This document shows, piece after piece, positions 1-7,815 of a stretch of DNA of 64,000 nt. The notes below the pieces were generated by a model. It had not been told where the DNA came from, did not search any database, and saw only the letters and a list, made by a program, of their open reading frames with translations. How positions within the stretch are numbered: position 1 is the stretch's first letter; each line of letters begins with the position of its first letter. A program made the translations under genes and the position numbers. The DNA comes from Lentimicrobium sp. (GTDB taxonomy: Bacteria; Bacteroidota; Bacteroidia; Bacteroidales; Lentimicrobiaceae): positions 31,209-95,208 of the forward strand of contig JAHYJC010000014.1 of assembly GCA_019429275.1 (NCBI GenBank), in the 5' to 3' direction.

Positions 1-458
1 TCCAGCCCACCGACCTCACAGCTGTTGCTCAGATTTCAATTGACACCATGAGGCCATATGCCATTCAGAAAGATGTGGATGTATATTTGAATACAAAAGA
101 ATCTGTTATCATGAATGCAGATTCGAAAGAAATCGAAATTATTTTCAATAACTTGATTTCCAACGCTGTAAAATACAATAAGCGTAATGGCCGCGTTGAT
201 ATTTTTATCAAAAAGGGGGGAAATACCTTAACAATCACTGTAAGTGATTCTGGAATTGGAATAACCGATGAAGAAAAAGCCAGGCTTTTTCAGGATTTCG
301 TCAGGATCAAAAACCAAAAGACAAAGAATATTACTGGTTCGGGTCTTGGATTGTCGATCATGAAAAAAATAGTAGAAATGTATCATGGAGATATAATTGT
401 TGATAGCATTCCCGATCAGGGATCGACTTTCTCAATAGTTTTTCCGATAGAAAATTAA
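1..458 (+). CDS. Sensor histidine kinase, C-terminal part (cut by window edge)
   Basis: The frame is open from base 3, so the gene starts to the left of the window and only the last ~152 residues are seen. They form a HATPase_c (GHKL) ATP-binding domain: an N-box (NNLISNAVKYN), a G1 box (VSDSGIGI) and a G2 box (GSGLGLSIMKKIV). This is the kinase core that phosphorylates a partner response regulator; the sensory part and the phospho-accepting His are not visible. It ends 12 bp before rex and may be co-transcribed with it. The ATG at 48 reported by the ORF track is internal. Family call is secure, signal unknown. Confidence 0.9.
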   Translation, partial: QPTDLTAVAQISIDTMRPYAIQKDVDVYLNTKESVIMNADSKEIEIIFNNLISNAVKYNKRNGRVDIFIKKGGNTLTITVSDSGIGITDEEKARLFQDFVRIKNQKTKNITGSGLGLSIMKKIVEMYHGDIIVDSIPDQGSTFSIVFPIEN

Positions 459-470
459 ATCCTGCAACTT

Positions 471-1094
471 ATGAACAGAAAACTTCCGGATAAAACAGTA
501 GAAAGATTAAGCCAGTATCGCAGAGCTTTGCTCAATTATAAATCAAGTGGAAAACACCATATTTTCTCACATGAAATTGCAAATCTACTTCACATTACAG
601 CAGTGCAGGTACGAAGGGATATAATGCTAATCGGATACACAGGAACCCTCAGGCAGGGTTATGATGTTCAGGATCTCATAGATATCATCGGAAAAATCAT
701 TGATACAAAAGAAGGCCAGAAAGTTGCTGTGGTTGGTATTGGAAACCTTGGTCGTGCCATAATGGGATACTTTAGTGGAAAGCGGACCAGGCTTACCATT
801 ACTGCTGCTTTTGATTCTAATCCGGAAAAAGTTAATCGAATTTATGCCGGAATACCTTGCTATCACATTGAAAAATTGACTGAAATTATCAGGAACGAAG
901 GAATTTCAATAGCTGTCATTTCAGTACCAGGTGAATTTGCCGAAAAAGTTGCACAAGATTTGGTTATGGCTGGAATCAAGGGTGTATTAAACTTTTCTCC
1001 AAAACCATTGAATATGCCGTCGCATGTATATCTGCAGGAATTTGATATGTTGACCATACTCGAAAAAGTAGCCTATTTTGTAAAAAAATCATGA
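471..1094 (+). CDS. rex: Redox-sensing transcriptional repressor Rex
   Basis: Rex is a dimeric DNA-binding repressor that senses the NADH/NAD+ ratio and controls fermentation and respiration genes. The 207-aa length is normal. Residues ~5-60 form the winged helix (ending in VQVRRDIMLIGYTG, typical of Rex), and residues 83-94 carry the Rossmann loop VVGIGNLGRA followed by an NAD-binding core. The C-terminal helix (LTILEKVAYFVKK) is the domain-swapped dimer helix. The gene follows a histidine kinase and precedes ribF. The presence of hydG and nqr genes in the same window fits a redox-responsive regulon, but no Rex operator was identified with confidence. Confidence 0.95.
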   Translation: MNRKLPDKTVERLSQYRRALLNYKSSGKHHIFSHEIANLLHITAVQVRRDIMLIGYTGTLRQGYDVQDLIDIIGKIIDTKEGQKVAVVGIGNLGRAIMGYFSGKRTRLTITAAFDSNPEKVNRIYAGIPCYHIEKLTEIIRNEGISIAVISVPGEFAEKVAQDLVMAGIKGVLNFSPKPLNMPSHVYLQEFDMLTILEKVAYFVKKS

Positions 1095-1118
1095 TCTATG
1101 CCCTATTGATATAACATC

Positions 1119-2060
1119 ATGAAGATTTTTTACGATATCGATCATCTTAAAGGAATAAAGAATCCCGTTGTAACCACCGGATCTTTTGACGGTGTGCATA
1201 TTGGGCATAAAACCATACTCAACAGATTAAATCAAATTGCATCCAAAATCGATGGTGAATCTGTACTTATTACCTTTCATCCGCATCCACGAAAAATACT
1301 TTTCCCTGAATCGGCCGGAAAAACTTTATTACTTATCAATTCACAGAAAGAGAAAATAGAACTTCTGCGAAAAACCGGGTTAAGTAATCTTATCATTCTC
1401 AATTTCACCAAAGAATTTTCCGAAATTTCGTCAATTGATTTTATACGTAATATCCTGGTTGGGAAATTGAAAGCTAAAAAAGTGGTTATCGGATTCAACC
1501 ATCATTTTGGCCACAACCGCGAAGGAAATTTCGAATATCTGCATGAACTTGGACAATATTACAACTTCGGAGTTGAAGAAATACCTGAGCAGGACATCCA
1601 TAATGAAACCGTCAGTTCAACGCTTATCCGCAAGGCTCTGCTGGAAGGCAAAATTCAGCGGGCCAATGCTTATCTCGACCATCATTACATCATCATAAGT
1701 AAACTATATGATGGTAGTAAAACTTGTAAAAAAATTAATTTTCCAACTCTCAGAATCAAAATTGAGGAAGAAAATAAGCTGGTCCCATGCGATGGTGTGT
1801 ACGCAGTAAATGTGCTGGTTGACGGAGAATATTATAAAGGAATACTGAACATCAAAAACTCTCTTCCGCTTGAGATGAGAAAAATCGATGATATCACCAT
1901 TGATATTCATCTTTTTGAATGCTACAGCAAACTTGTTGGACAATCGGCTATTGTATTTTTTGCCAAAAGAATAAGAGATGAACTTAGTTTTTCGGGTAAT
2001 AACGAAATGGAGAAACAACTAAAAGCAGACTTTGCCGAGGTTAATGAACTAATCTATTAA
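1119..2060 (+). CDS. ribF: Bifunctional riboflavin kinase / FAD synthetase RibF
   Basis: RibF phosphorylates riboflavin to FMN and adenylylates FMN to FAD in the cytosol. The N-terminal half has the nucleotidyltransferase motif TGSFDGVHIGH (residues ~21-31) and the FHPHP segment; the C-terminal half (from ~180) has the riboflavin-kinase barrel with the NFPTLRI stretch (usual GxPTAN replaced). At 313 aa it is full length. It supplies flavins that several gene products here need (NqrB, NqrC, NqrF, ApbE). It starts 24 bp after rex and ends 12 bp before the hydrolase gene, so a rex-ribF-hydrolase operon is likely. The unusual kinase motif is worth noting but does not change the call. Confidence 0.93.
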   Translation: MKIFYDIDHLKGIKNPVVTTGSFDGVHIGHKTILNRLNQIASKIDGESVLITFHPHPRKILFPESAGKTLLLINSQKEKIELLRKTGLSNLIILNFTKEFSEISSIDFIRNILVGKLKAKKVVIGFNHHFGHNREGNFEYLHELGQYYNFGVEEIPEQDIHNETVSSTLIRKALLEGKIQRANAYLDHHYIIISKLYDGSKTCKKINFPTLRIKIEEENKLVPCDGVYAVNVLVDGEYYKGILNIKNSLPLEMRKIDDITIDIHLFECYSKLVGQSAIVFFAKRIRDELSFSGNNEMEKQLKADFAEVNELIY

Positions 2061-2072
2061 AATTTTGCAACC

Positions 2073-2849
2073 ATGGCAGAAGGTAAAATACAACTTACAT
2101 TTCTGGGGACCGGTACTTCAATCGGGGTGCCGGTAATTGCCTGTAACTGCGAGGTTTGCAAATCAAATGATCCACGGGATAAGAGATTCAGAACATCGGC
2201 AATGGTTAGTATCGACCAGCAGAATATTGTAATTGATTGTGGTCCGGATTTTCGTCTTCAAATGCTAAAACAAAAGGTTGAAGACATTGATGCTGTTGTT
2301 TTTACGCATGAACACCGCGACCACATAGCAGGCCTGGATGATGTCAGGGCATTCAACTATATCCTCAATAAAAACATCCCTATTTATGGGACACAGATTG
2401 TAATGGAAGCCATAAAAACAGAATTCCCTTACATATTCACCGAAACCAGGTTCTTTGGAGCTCCGCAGGTCACCACACACGAAATAGAAAACAAAGAATT
2501 CAATATTGGCCAAACAAAGATTTTGCCAATTTCTGTGATGCACAACAAGCTGCCTGTTTTTGGATTCAGGATTGGAGCTTTATCCTACATTACCGATGCA
2601 AGTTATTTGCCTGAAGAAGAAAAACACAAGGTTTACAATTCTAAGGTTTTGGTTTTAAATGCCCTCAGAAATTCTAAACACATCTCTCATTTTTCGCTTG
2701 CTGAGGCATTGAATTTGATCCAAGAACTAAAGCCTGAAAGAGCGTTTCTGACACACATAAGCCATTTCCTGGGATTGCATAAAGAGGTAGAGAAAAAATT
2801 GCCCGATAATGTAAGACTGGCGTATGATAACCTGATTGTTGAGATATGA
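2073..2849 (+). CDS. MBL-fold metallo-hydrolase (PhnP/RNase Z-like)
   Basis: A 258-aa metallo-beta-lactamase-fold protein. The start has LGTGTSIGVPVIACNC...C, the Cys-containing loop typical of PhnP-like phosphodiesterases, and residues ~75-82 hold the metal motif THEHRDHI (HxHxDH). Further ligands are visible in YITDASY (Asp) and THISHFLG (His). Bacteroidota orthologues are annotated only as MBL-fold hydrolases; related enzymes cleave cyclic phosphodiesters, but the substrate cannot be read here. The start ATG is 12 bp after ribF, suggesting translation from the same message. Confidence 0.85.
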   Translation: MAEGKIQLTFLGTGTSIGVPVIACNCEVCKSNDPRDKRFRTSAMVSIDQQNIVIDCGPDFRLQMLKQKVEDIDAVVFTHEHRDHIAGLDDVRAFNYILNKNIPIYGTQIVMEAIKTEFPYIFTETRFFGAPQVTTHEIENKEFNIGQTKILPISVMHNKLPVFGFRIGALSYITDASYLPEEEKHKVYNSKVLVLNALRNSKHISHFSLAEALNLIQELKPERAFLTHISHFLGLHKEVEKKLPDNVRLAYDNLIVEI

Positions 2850-2907
2850 TTATAAGTTACGGCCCTTAATTGATCGGGTTAAACTGGAAATATCTGATTT
2901 TAATGAT

Positions 2908-2915
2908 TAACTTTG
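2908..2915 (+). promoter_or_regulatory. Candidate -7 box for hydG
   Basis: TAACTTTG matches the Bacteroidota -7 consensus TAnnTTTG and lies 44 bp upstream of the hydG start in the only sizeable gap of this stretch. No convincing TTTG -33 box stands at the usual distance, so this is a motif-based suggestion. Confidence 0.4.
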
Positions 2916-2958
2916 CAATATAACTTTTTTTTTCTAAAACTTTGATTATCAGTATATA

Positions 2959-4395
2959 ATGATTTTTACTCCTGAAAAATGCCGGGTTCCTGACCAAAGA
3001 ATGAAACCATTTATTGATCCGGATGAAATATGGGATATCATCAACACCACCAAATCCGATCATGAATCGGTTCTGGCTGTCATTGCCAAATCTCTGAGTA
3101 AACAAAGGCTTACCCTAAAGGAAACCGCAATACTTATTAATTCAACCGACCCTGAACTTATTGAAGAAATAAAAGAGGGTGCCAGAGAACTGAAAAAGCG
3201 GGTTTACGGAAACCGCATTGTGCTATTTGCCCCGCTTTATGTTGGTAACAAATGCACTAACAATTGTAAATATTGTGGTTTCAGGGCTTCAAATAAAGAG
3301 GCTGTCAGAAAAACCCTGAGTGATGAAGAGCTTATTCATGAAGTAGAAGCACTTGAAGACAATGGCCAGAAAAGATTGATTCTTGTCTATGGCGAGCATC
3401 CTGAATATTCTGCCGATTATATTGCTCACACAGTCAGAACAGTTTACAGTGTAAAAAAAGGACCCGGAGAAATCAGAAGGGTCAACATTAATGCAGCTCC
3501 GCTTGAAATAGAAGGATTTCGTAAAGTAAAGGAATCGGGCATTGGCACTTACCAGATATTTCAGGAGACCTATCATCCTGAAGCTTATAAAAATTATCAC
3601 CTTGGCGGACAGAAACGTAATTTTGAGTACCGGCTCACCGCCCTTGACAGGGCTCAGGAAGCAGGGATAGATGACGTAGGCGTTGGAGTCCTGTTTGGAC
3701 TTTATGACTGGAGATACGAAGTGCTGGGCCTTATCAGACATACGAATCATCTCGAAGCCTGTTACCATGTCGGGCCACATACAATTTCGTTTCCCAGGAT
3801 ACAAAATGCATCAAAACTTGATCTGGGATCTGACTACACCGTGTCAGATGAAGAATTTGCAAGGCTTGTTGCCATTCTCAGGCTTGCAGTTCCTTACACC
3901 GGCATGATTCTTACAGCCCGAGAAAATCCGGCTTTGCGACATGAAGTTATCCAATTCGGGGTTTCGCAAATCGACGGCGGCACTAAACTCGAGCTTGGAT
4001 CATATGCCGATTCTGTAAACGAGGAGCAAGACCTTAACAAAGAGCAATTTCAGATAAACGACAATCGTTCATTGAATGAAATAATAGAGGAATTGCTTGA
4101 AAATGAATACCTGCCTTCGTTTTGCACTGCTTGCTACCGCCTTGGCAGAACCGGAGAACATTTTATGGAATTCTCAGTTCCCGGTTTTATCAAAAGATTT
4201 TGTTCTCCCAACGCCATGCTTACCCTGGCTGAATATCTGGAAGATTATGCTCCCCAAAAAACTAAAAAGAAAGGATGGGAAGTAATTGAAAAGAATCTTG
4301 AAGACCTTGAAAAGAAAACCGATCCAAAACATGTAAATGACCTAAGGTTGCGACTTCTGCGCATACAATCAGGCGAAAGAGATCTGTATTTTTAA
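2959..4395 (+). CDS. hydG: [FeFe]-hydrogenase maturation radical SAM enzyme HydG
   Basis: HydG cleaves tyrosine to p-cresol, CO and cyanide, building the Fe(CO)(CN) synthon for the H-cluster. The radical-SAM cluster motif CX3CX2C is at Cys99, 103 and 106 (CTNNCKYCGF). The C-terminal second-cluster motif specific to HydG, CX2CX22C, is seen in CTACYRLGRTGEHFMEF...FC, which separates it from the close relative ThiH. The 478-aa length is typical. The ATG at 2959 has an in-frame alternative at 3001. HydE, HydF and hydrogenase subunits are not in this window. Two TM1266-like genes follow immediately. Confidence 0.96.
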   Translation: MIFTPEKCRVPDQRMKPFIDPDEIWDIINTTKSDHESVLAVIAKSLSKQRLTLKETAILINSTDPELIEEIKEGARELKKRVYGNRIVLFAPLYVGNKCTNNCKYCGFRASNKEAVRKTLSDEELIHEVEALEDNGQKRLILVYGEHPEYSADYIAHTVRTVYSVKKGPGEIRRVNINAAPLEIEGFRKVKESGIGTYQIFQETYHPEAYKNYHLGGQKRNFEYRLTALDRAQEAGIDDVGVGVLFGLYDWRYEVLGLIRHTNHLEACYHVGPHTISFPRIQNASKLDLGSDYTVSDEEFARLVAILRLAVPYTGMILTARENPALRHEVIQFGVSQIDGGTKLELGSYADSVNEEQDLNKEQFQINDNRSLNEIIEELLENEYLPSFCTACYRLGRTGEHFMEFSVPGFIKRFCSPNAMLTLAEYLEDYAPQKTKKKGWEVIEKNLEDLEKKTDPKHVNDLRLRLLRIQSGERDLYF

Positions 4396-4422
4396 TTCAT
4401 TAACTTGCTGTAAATAAGCACT

Positions 4423-4680
4423 ATGAAAGAAACAAGAATTCTTGGGCTATTGATAAGAGATCGTATTAAAGAAGCCGGAAGACTGCAACTTCTGCTTACC
4501 CGTAATGCCAATCTCATCAAAACAAGGCTGGGTTTTCACGAACTTAACCTGAACACCTGCAGCCGCGCCGGAGTGATTATTCTACAACTTACAGGCAGTC
4601 CAAATGATTGGATAACCTTTGAAGAAGAGATTGCTCAGATAGAAGGTGTGGATATTCAGCATATGTCTTTCGTTTATTAG
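4423..4680 (+). CDS. TM1266-like iron-only hydrogenase system protein, copy 1
   Basis: An 85-aa ACT/ferredoxin-like-fold protein of the TM1266 family, which is repeatedly found beside [FeFe]-hydrogenase maturation genes and is annotated as a putative iron-only hydrogenase system regulator. Core motifs are IKTRLGFHE and GVIILQLTGSPNDWITFEEEIAQIEGVDIQHMSF. It lies 27 bp after hydG and 9 bp before a second, divergent copy. The two share the (K/R)TRLG, IILxLTG and W-(E/D) positions but differ elsewhere, so this is an old duplication. DNA binding has not been visible from sequence; function is by family context only. Confidence 0.85.
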   Translation: MKETRILGLLIRDRIKEAGRLQLLLTRNANLIKTRLGFHELNLNTCSRAGVIILQLTGSPNDWITFEEEIAQIEGVDIQHMSFVY

Positions 4681-4689
4681 AACTGAGTT

Positions 4690-4953
4690 ATGGCAATAGT
4701 TAGAATTATGGGTATAAATGTCAGCAACCGGAGTGAAGTTGCTGACAAGGTACAGAAAGTGCTTACCAATTACGGATGCTCAATAAGAACTCGCCTGGGG
4801 CTTAATGAAGCCGATGAAATTCACTACGGTTCAGGTGGACTGATAATCCTTGAACTGACCGGTGACGAAAAAGAATGGGAACTCATGCACAAAGACCTGG
4901 CCCTGATTGGTGATATTCAGGTTAACTTTATGGATTTTGAGAGAAATTTCTAG
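4690..4953 (+). CDS. TM1266-like iron-only hydrogenase system protein, copy 2
   Basis: An 87-aa paralogue of the preceding gene, with RIMGINVSNRSEVADKVQKVL at the N-terminus, IRTRLGLNE in the middle and GLIILELTGDEKEWELMHKDLALIGDIQVNFMDF at the end. It agrees better than copy 1 with the usual TM1266 family start (R-x-x-x-I-x-I-x-N). The tight hydG-TM1266-TM1266 spacing points to one transcript. A heterodimer of the two is possible but is inference. Confidence 0.85.
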   Translation: MAIVRIMGINVSNRSEVADKVQKVLTNYGCSIRTRLGLNEADEIHYGSGGLIILELTGDEKEWELMHKDLALIGDIQVNFMDFERNF

Positions 4954-4991
4954 AAATCTGGGCTATAGGTTGCAAAACCGGAATTTAATTC

Positions 4992-6287
4992 TCAATTCCT
5001 ACTTCCCCTTAAAATGGTTACAGCACCTTTATAGGTTTCATTTTTGAAATAGCCAAAGGTATTCAAACGGTAAAAGTAGGTTCCCTCGGGCAGATTGCCG
5101 CCATCCCAGTTGTTTTTATAATTATCGTTGTCATAAACTTTTCGGCCCGACCTGTTGAGTACAATTAGCTCAAGCCTGATGAATTCAAAGTTGATGGGTA
5201 TATAATTGCTTCCACTGCTGCTGCCTCCGTCGTTAAATTTTGCAATGACAAATACATCATTGATATTATCTCCGTTCGGTGTAAATACATTGGGGATGAA
5301 AAGGCGGGCTTCGCTCACCGGAAGTGAATAAAGAATGGTAGTATCGCACCCCTGAAAACTCCTCACAGTCAATGAAACTATATATTCATCAAGGTCAGGA
5401 GTTGAAGCTGTTGAATAAACATGAATCGGATTCCTCTCCCTCGATCTTTCTGAACCATCGCCAAAATCCCAGATCCATTCAACAACATTCTGATCTTCGG
5501 TAAATGAAAACTTAACTACAGGATTTTGAATATAGACCGTATCAGGCTCAAACTCCATATCAACCTTGGCCGACAGGAGCACTGATACGAGAAAGTTGGT
5601 ATCCAATTCGCAACCATTCGCATCTTTTACCAGCAGGTTGTTTGTTACACCACAGGCACCTGTTAAAATACTGTCGAAGGGACTTGTTTCTGCATTCCAG
5701 AGATATTGATAAGGCTTAAGGCCTCCCGAAACAAAAGCTGCGATGTTGGCATTACACTGACCCGGACAAGTGGCATCTATTTCTTCAATTTCAACAAATA
5801 AAGAAGGAAATAAACTAACCTGAGCATTTACGTAGGAAGAGGTAATGGCTGCGCCGAAAGACGACCTGTAGTAACAAAGGGATTCATCCCACTCAAGATT
5901 TCCTGGAATGGGAGAATTGTTTACCTTAAATATCAGGTCTACAAGCTTATCATTAAAAATTGAAACGGGATCAGCAGATTTCCATGCTAGTGTAACCTGG
6001 TTGTTCAGATTGGTGATGACAAATGTGCCTTGTTGAAACACAGGATTTATTTGCCTGAAGCTTAGATAACTTAAAGTTTGTATAGGAATATTCAGCGTCA
6101 GATAAATTGAATCTACATTCTGAAGATTGCTAACCCACACAGGAACAACATATTGAGAACCAGGACATAAAGTAGCACCGTCAATCCGGGTTTCGTTTTC
6201 CTGAGCCTTTAAGGAAACAAAGGCTAAAACAAGAAAAGATATAATTAAAAGTGTTTTTATTCTGAAGGGGAAATTTCTTCTCATCAT
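4992..6287 (-). CDS. Secreted PKD-domain protein with gliding motility-type (T9SS type B) C-terminal domain
   Basis: A signal peptide (MMRRNFPFRIKTLLIISFLVLAFVSLKAQ) supports the ATG at 6287 rather than the longer frame from 6329. A cohesin-like N-terminal part follows, then a SprB-type short segment (CPGQCNANIAAFVSGGLKPYQYLWN) and a PKD-like domain (VVEWIWDFGDGSERSRERNPIHVY). The C-terminal ~90 residues are the gliding motility-associated domain: FIPNVFTPNGDNINDVF ... WDGGNLPEGTYFYRL. Such type B domains direct export through the type IX secretion system, often to the surface. Likely a surface-associated adhesin or structural protein; ligand unknown. It is convergent with the hydG operon. 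Confidence 0.88.
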   Translation of the reverse strand: MMRRNFPFRIKTLLIISFLVLAFVSLKAQENETRIDGATLCPGSQYVVPVWVSNLQNVDSIYLTLNIPIQTLSYLSFRQINPVFQQGTFVITNLNNQVTLAWKSADPVSIFNDKLVDLIFKVNNSPIPGNLEWDESLCYYRSSFGAAITSSYVNAQVSLFPSLFVEIEEIDATCPGQCNANIAAFVSGGLKPYQYLWNAETSPFDSILTGACGVTNNLLVKDANGCELDTNFLVSVLLSAKVDMEFEPDTVYIQNPVVKFSFTEDQNVVEWIWDFGDGSERSRERNPIHVYSTASTPDLDEYIVSLTVRSFQGCDTTILYSLPVSEARLFIPNVFTPNGDNINDVFVIAKFNDGGSSSGSNYIPINFEFIRLELIVLNRSGRKVYDNDNYKNNWDGGNLPEGTYFYRLNTFGYFKNETYKGAVTILRGSRN

Positions 6288-6418
6288 AATGTTAGGTGTC
6301 CGGTACCCGGACAATGTGGTTATCTTCAAATAACGGGCTAAGGTACTTAAATATTTATTTCAACAGCCTGATAACGCAAAAAACAGTGTTTTCGTGTGAG
6401 AGCGAATACAAAATCTCT

Positions 6419-6793
6419 TTAAAAATATCCGCCTGAAATCATCAGCAGGGTGCATTTATTATCAACCTTGATTCCTTGATTTTCAGCCAATTCAGCAAGT
6501 TCTTCATTTCTGGTCCCTGGATTGAAAATAAGCCTGACAGGTTTCAGGCTGAAAATGTAATCATAATACATGGGTTGATTCTGAGGTCCAAGATATAATG
6601 TAACGGTATGAATACCCTCGAGATTAGGAAAACCTTTAAGAATTTTAACACCGGATACTAAACCTTCGCGAAGACCAATTGCCGAAACAGGGAAACCATT
6701 CTCAACAAGCTCGTTGATGCAGAGGTGTGAATACCTGGAAGGATTCAGGCTTGCTCCCAACACAAGGGTGTGCTTCTGGCTTTTAGGCGTCAT
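6419..6793 (-). CDS. CoA-binding domain protein (YccU-like)
   Basis: A 124-aa single Rossmann-fold CoA-binding domain. LVLGASLNPSRYSHLC is the nucleotide loop with the family's small-residue/Asn pattern, and the GVKILKGFPNLEGIHTVTLYLGP and RLIFNPGTRNEELAELAENQGIKV stretches follow the YccU/CoA-ligase alpha fold. Stand-alone members bind CoA or a related nucleotide but have no assigned reaction. It sits alone on the minus strand between a secreted protein gene and ppa. Confidence 0.82.
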   Translation of the reverse strand: MTPKSQKHTLVLGASLNPSRYSHLCINELVENGFPVSAIGLREGLVSGVKILKGFPNLEGIHTVTLYLGPQNQPMYYDYIFSLKPVRLIFNPGTRNEELAELAENQGIKVDNKCTLLMISGGYF

Positions 6794-6930
6794 GAAAAAC
6801 TAATTATCCGGCAAAGTTAAAAAGCCCTGAAATATCAGTGCCCATTTCTTTGCATATATTTGACAAAGGATGTTTTTTCCTGCTCTTGAATCGGCAATAT
6901 AAAAAATCAAATTCCTTATGATATCAAAAC

Positions 6931-7602
6931 CTATACTTCCGAAAGCAGTGTATCCAGATTTTCAAACTTCTGACGATAATCTTCCATTGATGTTTCAATA
7001 ATTTCGCGTGCCTCCTCTGCCCCATAGGTGTGTGTTATTTCACAATCCCGGGGTTCGCCGGGCAAATCTTTATAGGTAAGAAAGTAATGTTTCAACCTGT
7101 TGATGACCAATTTAGGCAATTGATCAATTTCAGAATATTCACCGTACAAAGCATCATTTTTGAGCACGGCTATAATCTTATCATCTGCCTGATTACCATC
7201 AATCATCCTAAACCCACCAATCGGGATGGCCCTTACAAGAATATCGCCATGCGAAATGCTTTTTTCTGCTAAGATGCAAATATCCAATGGATCTCCATCA
7301 CCAACAATATCATTACGACCGGTTTTATTCGAGGCAAACTCTCCTATTTTTTTTGAACAAAGGGTTTGTGGAATAAAACCATATAAAGCCGGAAGCACAT
7401 TTGAGTATTTCTGAGGACGGTCAATCTTCAGATATCCTGATATCTTATCTACTTCATATTTAACGGTATCGGTTGTCACCATCTCAACAAAGCAGGTAAG
7501 TACCTCGGGTGCGTCAGGTCCAATGTCAACTCCATGCCATGGATGCGATTTGTACCTCAGTCCCATCAATCTTCCAATAGGATCCATTAATCTGTTTGCC
7601 AT
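6931..7602 (-). CDS. ppa: Inorganic pyrophosphatase, family I
   Basis: Hydrolyses pyrophosphate to two phosphates in the cytosol, driving biosynthetic reactions. The signature GDGDPLDICILAE carries the clustered Mg-binding aspartates, and LPALYGFIPQTLC plus IIAVLKNDALYGEYSEIDQLP match the fold. At 223 aa it is a little longer than the classical ~175-aa enzyme, with an extra N-terminal segment (WHGVDIGPDAPEVLTCFVEM), as is normal in Bacteroidota. A TACCTTTG box lies 38 bp upstream. Confidence 0.92.
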   Translation of the reverse strand: MANRLMDPIGRLMGLRYKSHPWHGVDIGPDAPEVLTCFVEMVTTDTVKYEVDKISGYLKIDRPQKYSNVLPALYGFIPQTLCSKKIGEFASNKTGRNDIVGDGDPLDICILAEKSISHGDILVRAIPIGGFRMIDGNQADDKIIAVLKNDALYGEYSEIDQLPKLVINRLKHYFLTYKDLPGEPRDCEITHTYGAEEAREIIETSMEDYRQKFENLDTLLSEV

Positions 7603-7639
7603 AATTTATTGCGTTTGTTGTTTCATCTATCTTAAAGTG

Positions 7640-7647
7640 CAAAGGTA
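7640..7647 (-). promoter_or_regulatory. Candidate -7 box for ppa
   Basis: On the minus strand the sequence reads TACCTTTG, matching TAnnTTTG, 38 bp upstream of the ppa start in the divergent ppa/clpB spacer. A TTTG lies 25 bp further upstream, rather far for a -33 box. Confidence 0.4.
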
Positions 7648-7815
7648 ACAGGCTTTGCGATTAATTGTTTAACAAAATAATAAAAAGTATACCGCCATTT
7701 TGTCGTAAATATTTTTATATATCTGTCTTTTTGACATATATATGCAAACTTAACCGGTTGGCAAATCTTTTGATTACTAATTAAGTCAAAATAATCCAAA
7801 CAGGAGATAATAGTT

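Noticed and set aside
3289-3804. 171-aa minus-strand ORF inside hydG
   Set aside because: Antisense shadow; hydG is unambiguous in this stretch.
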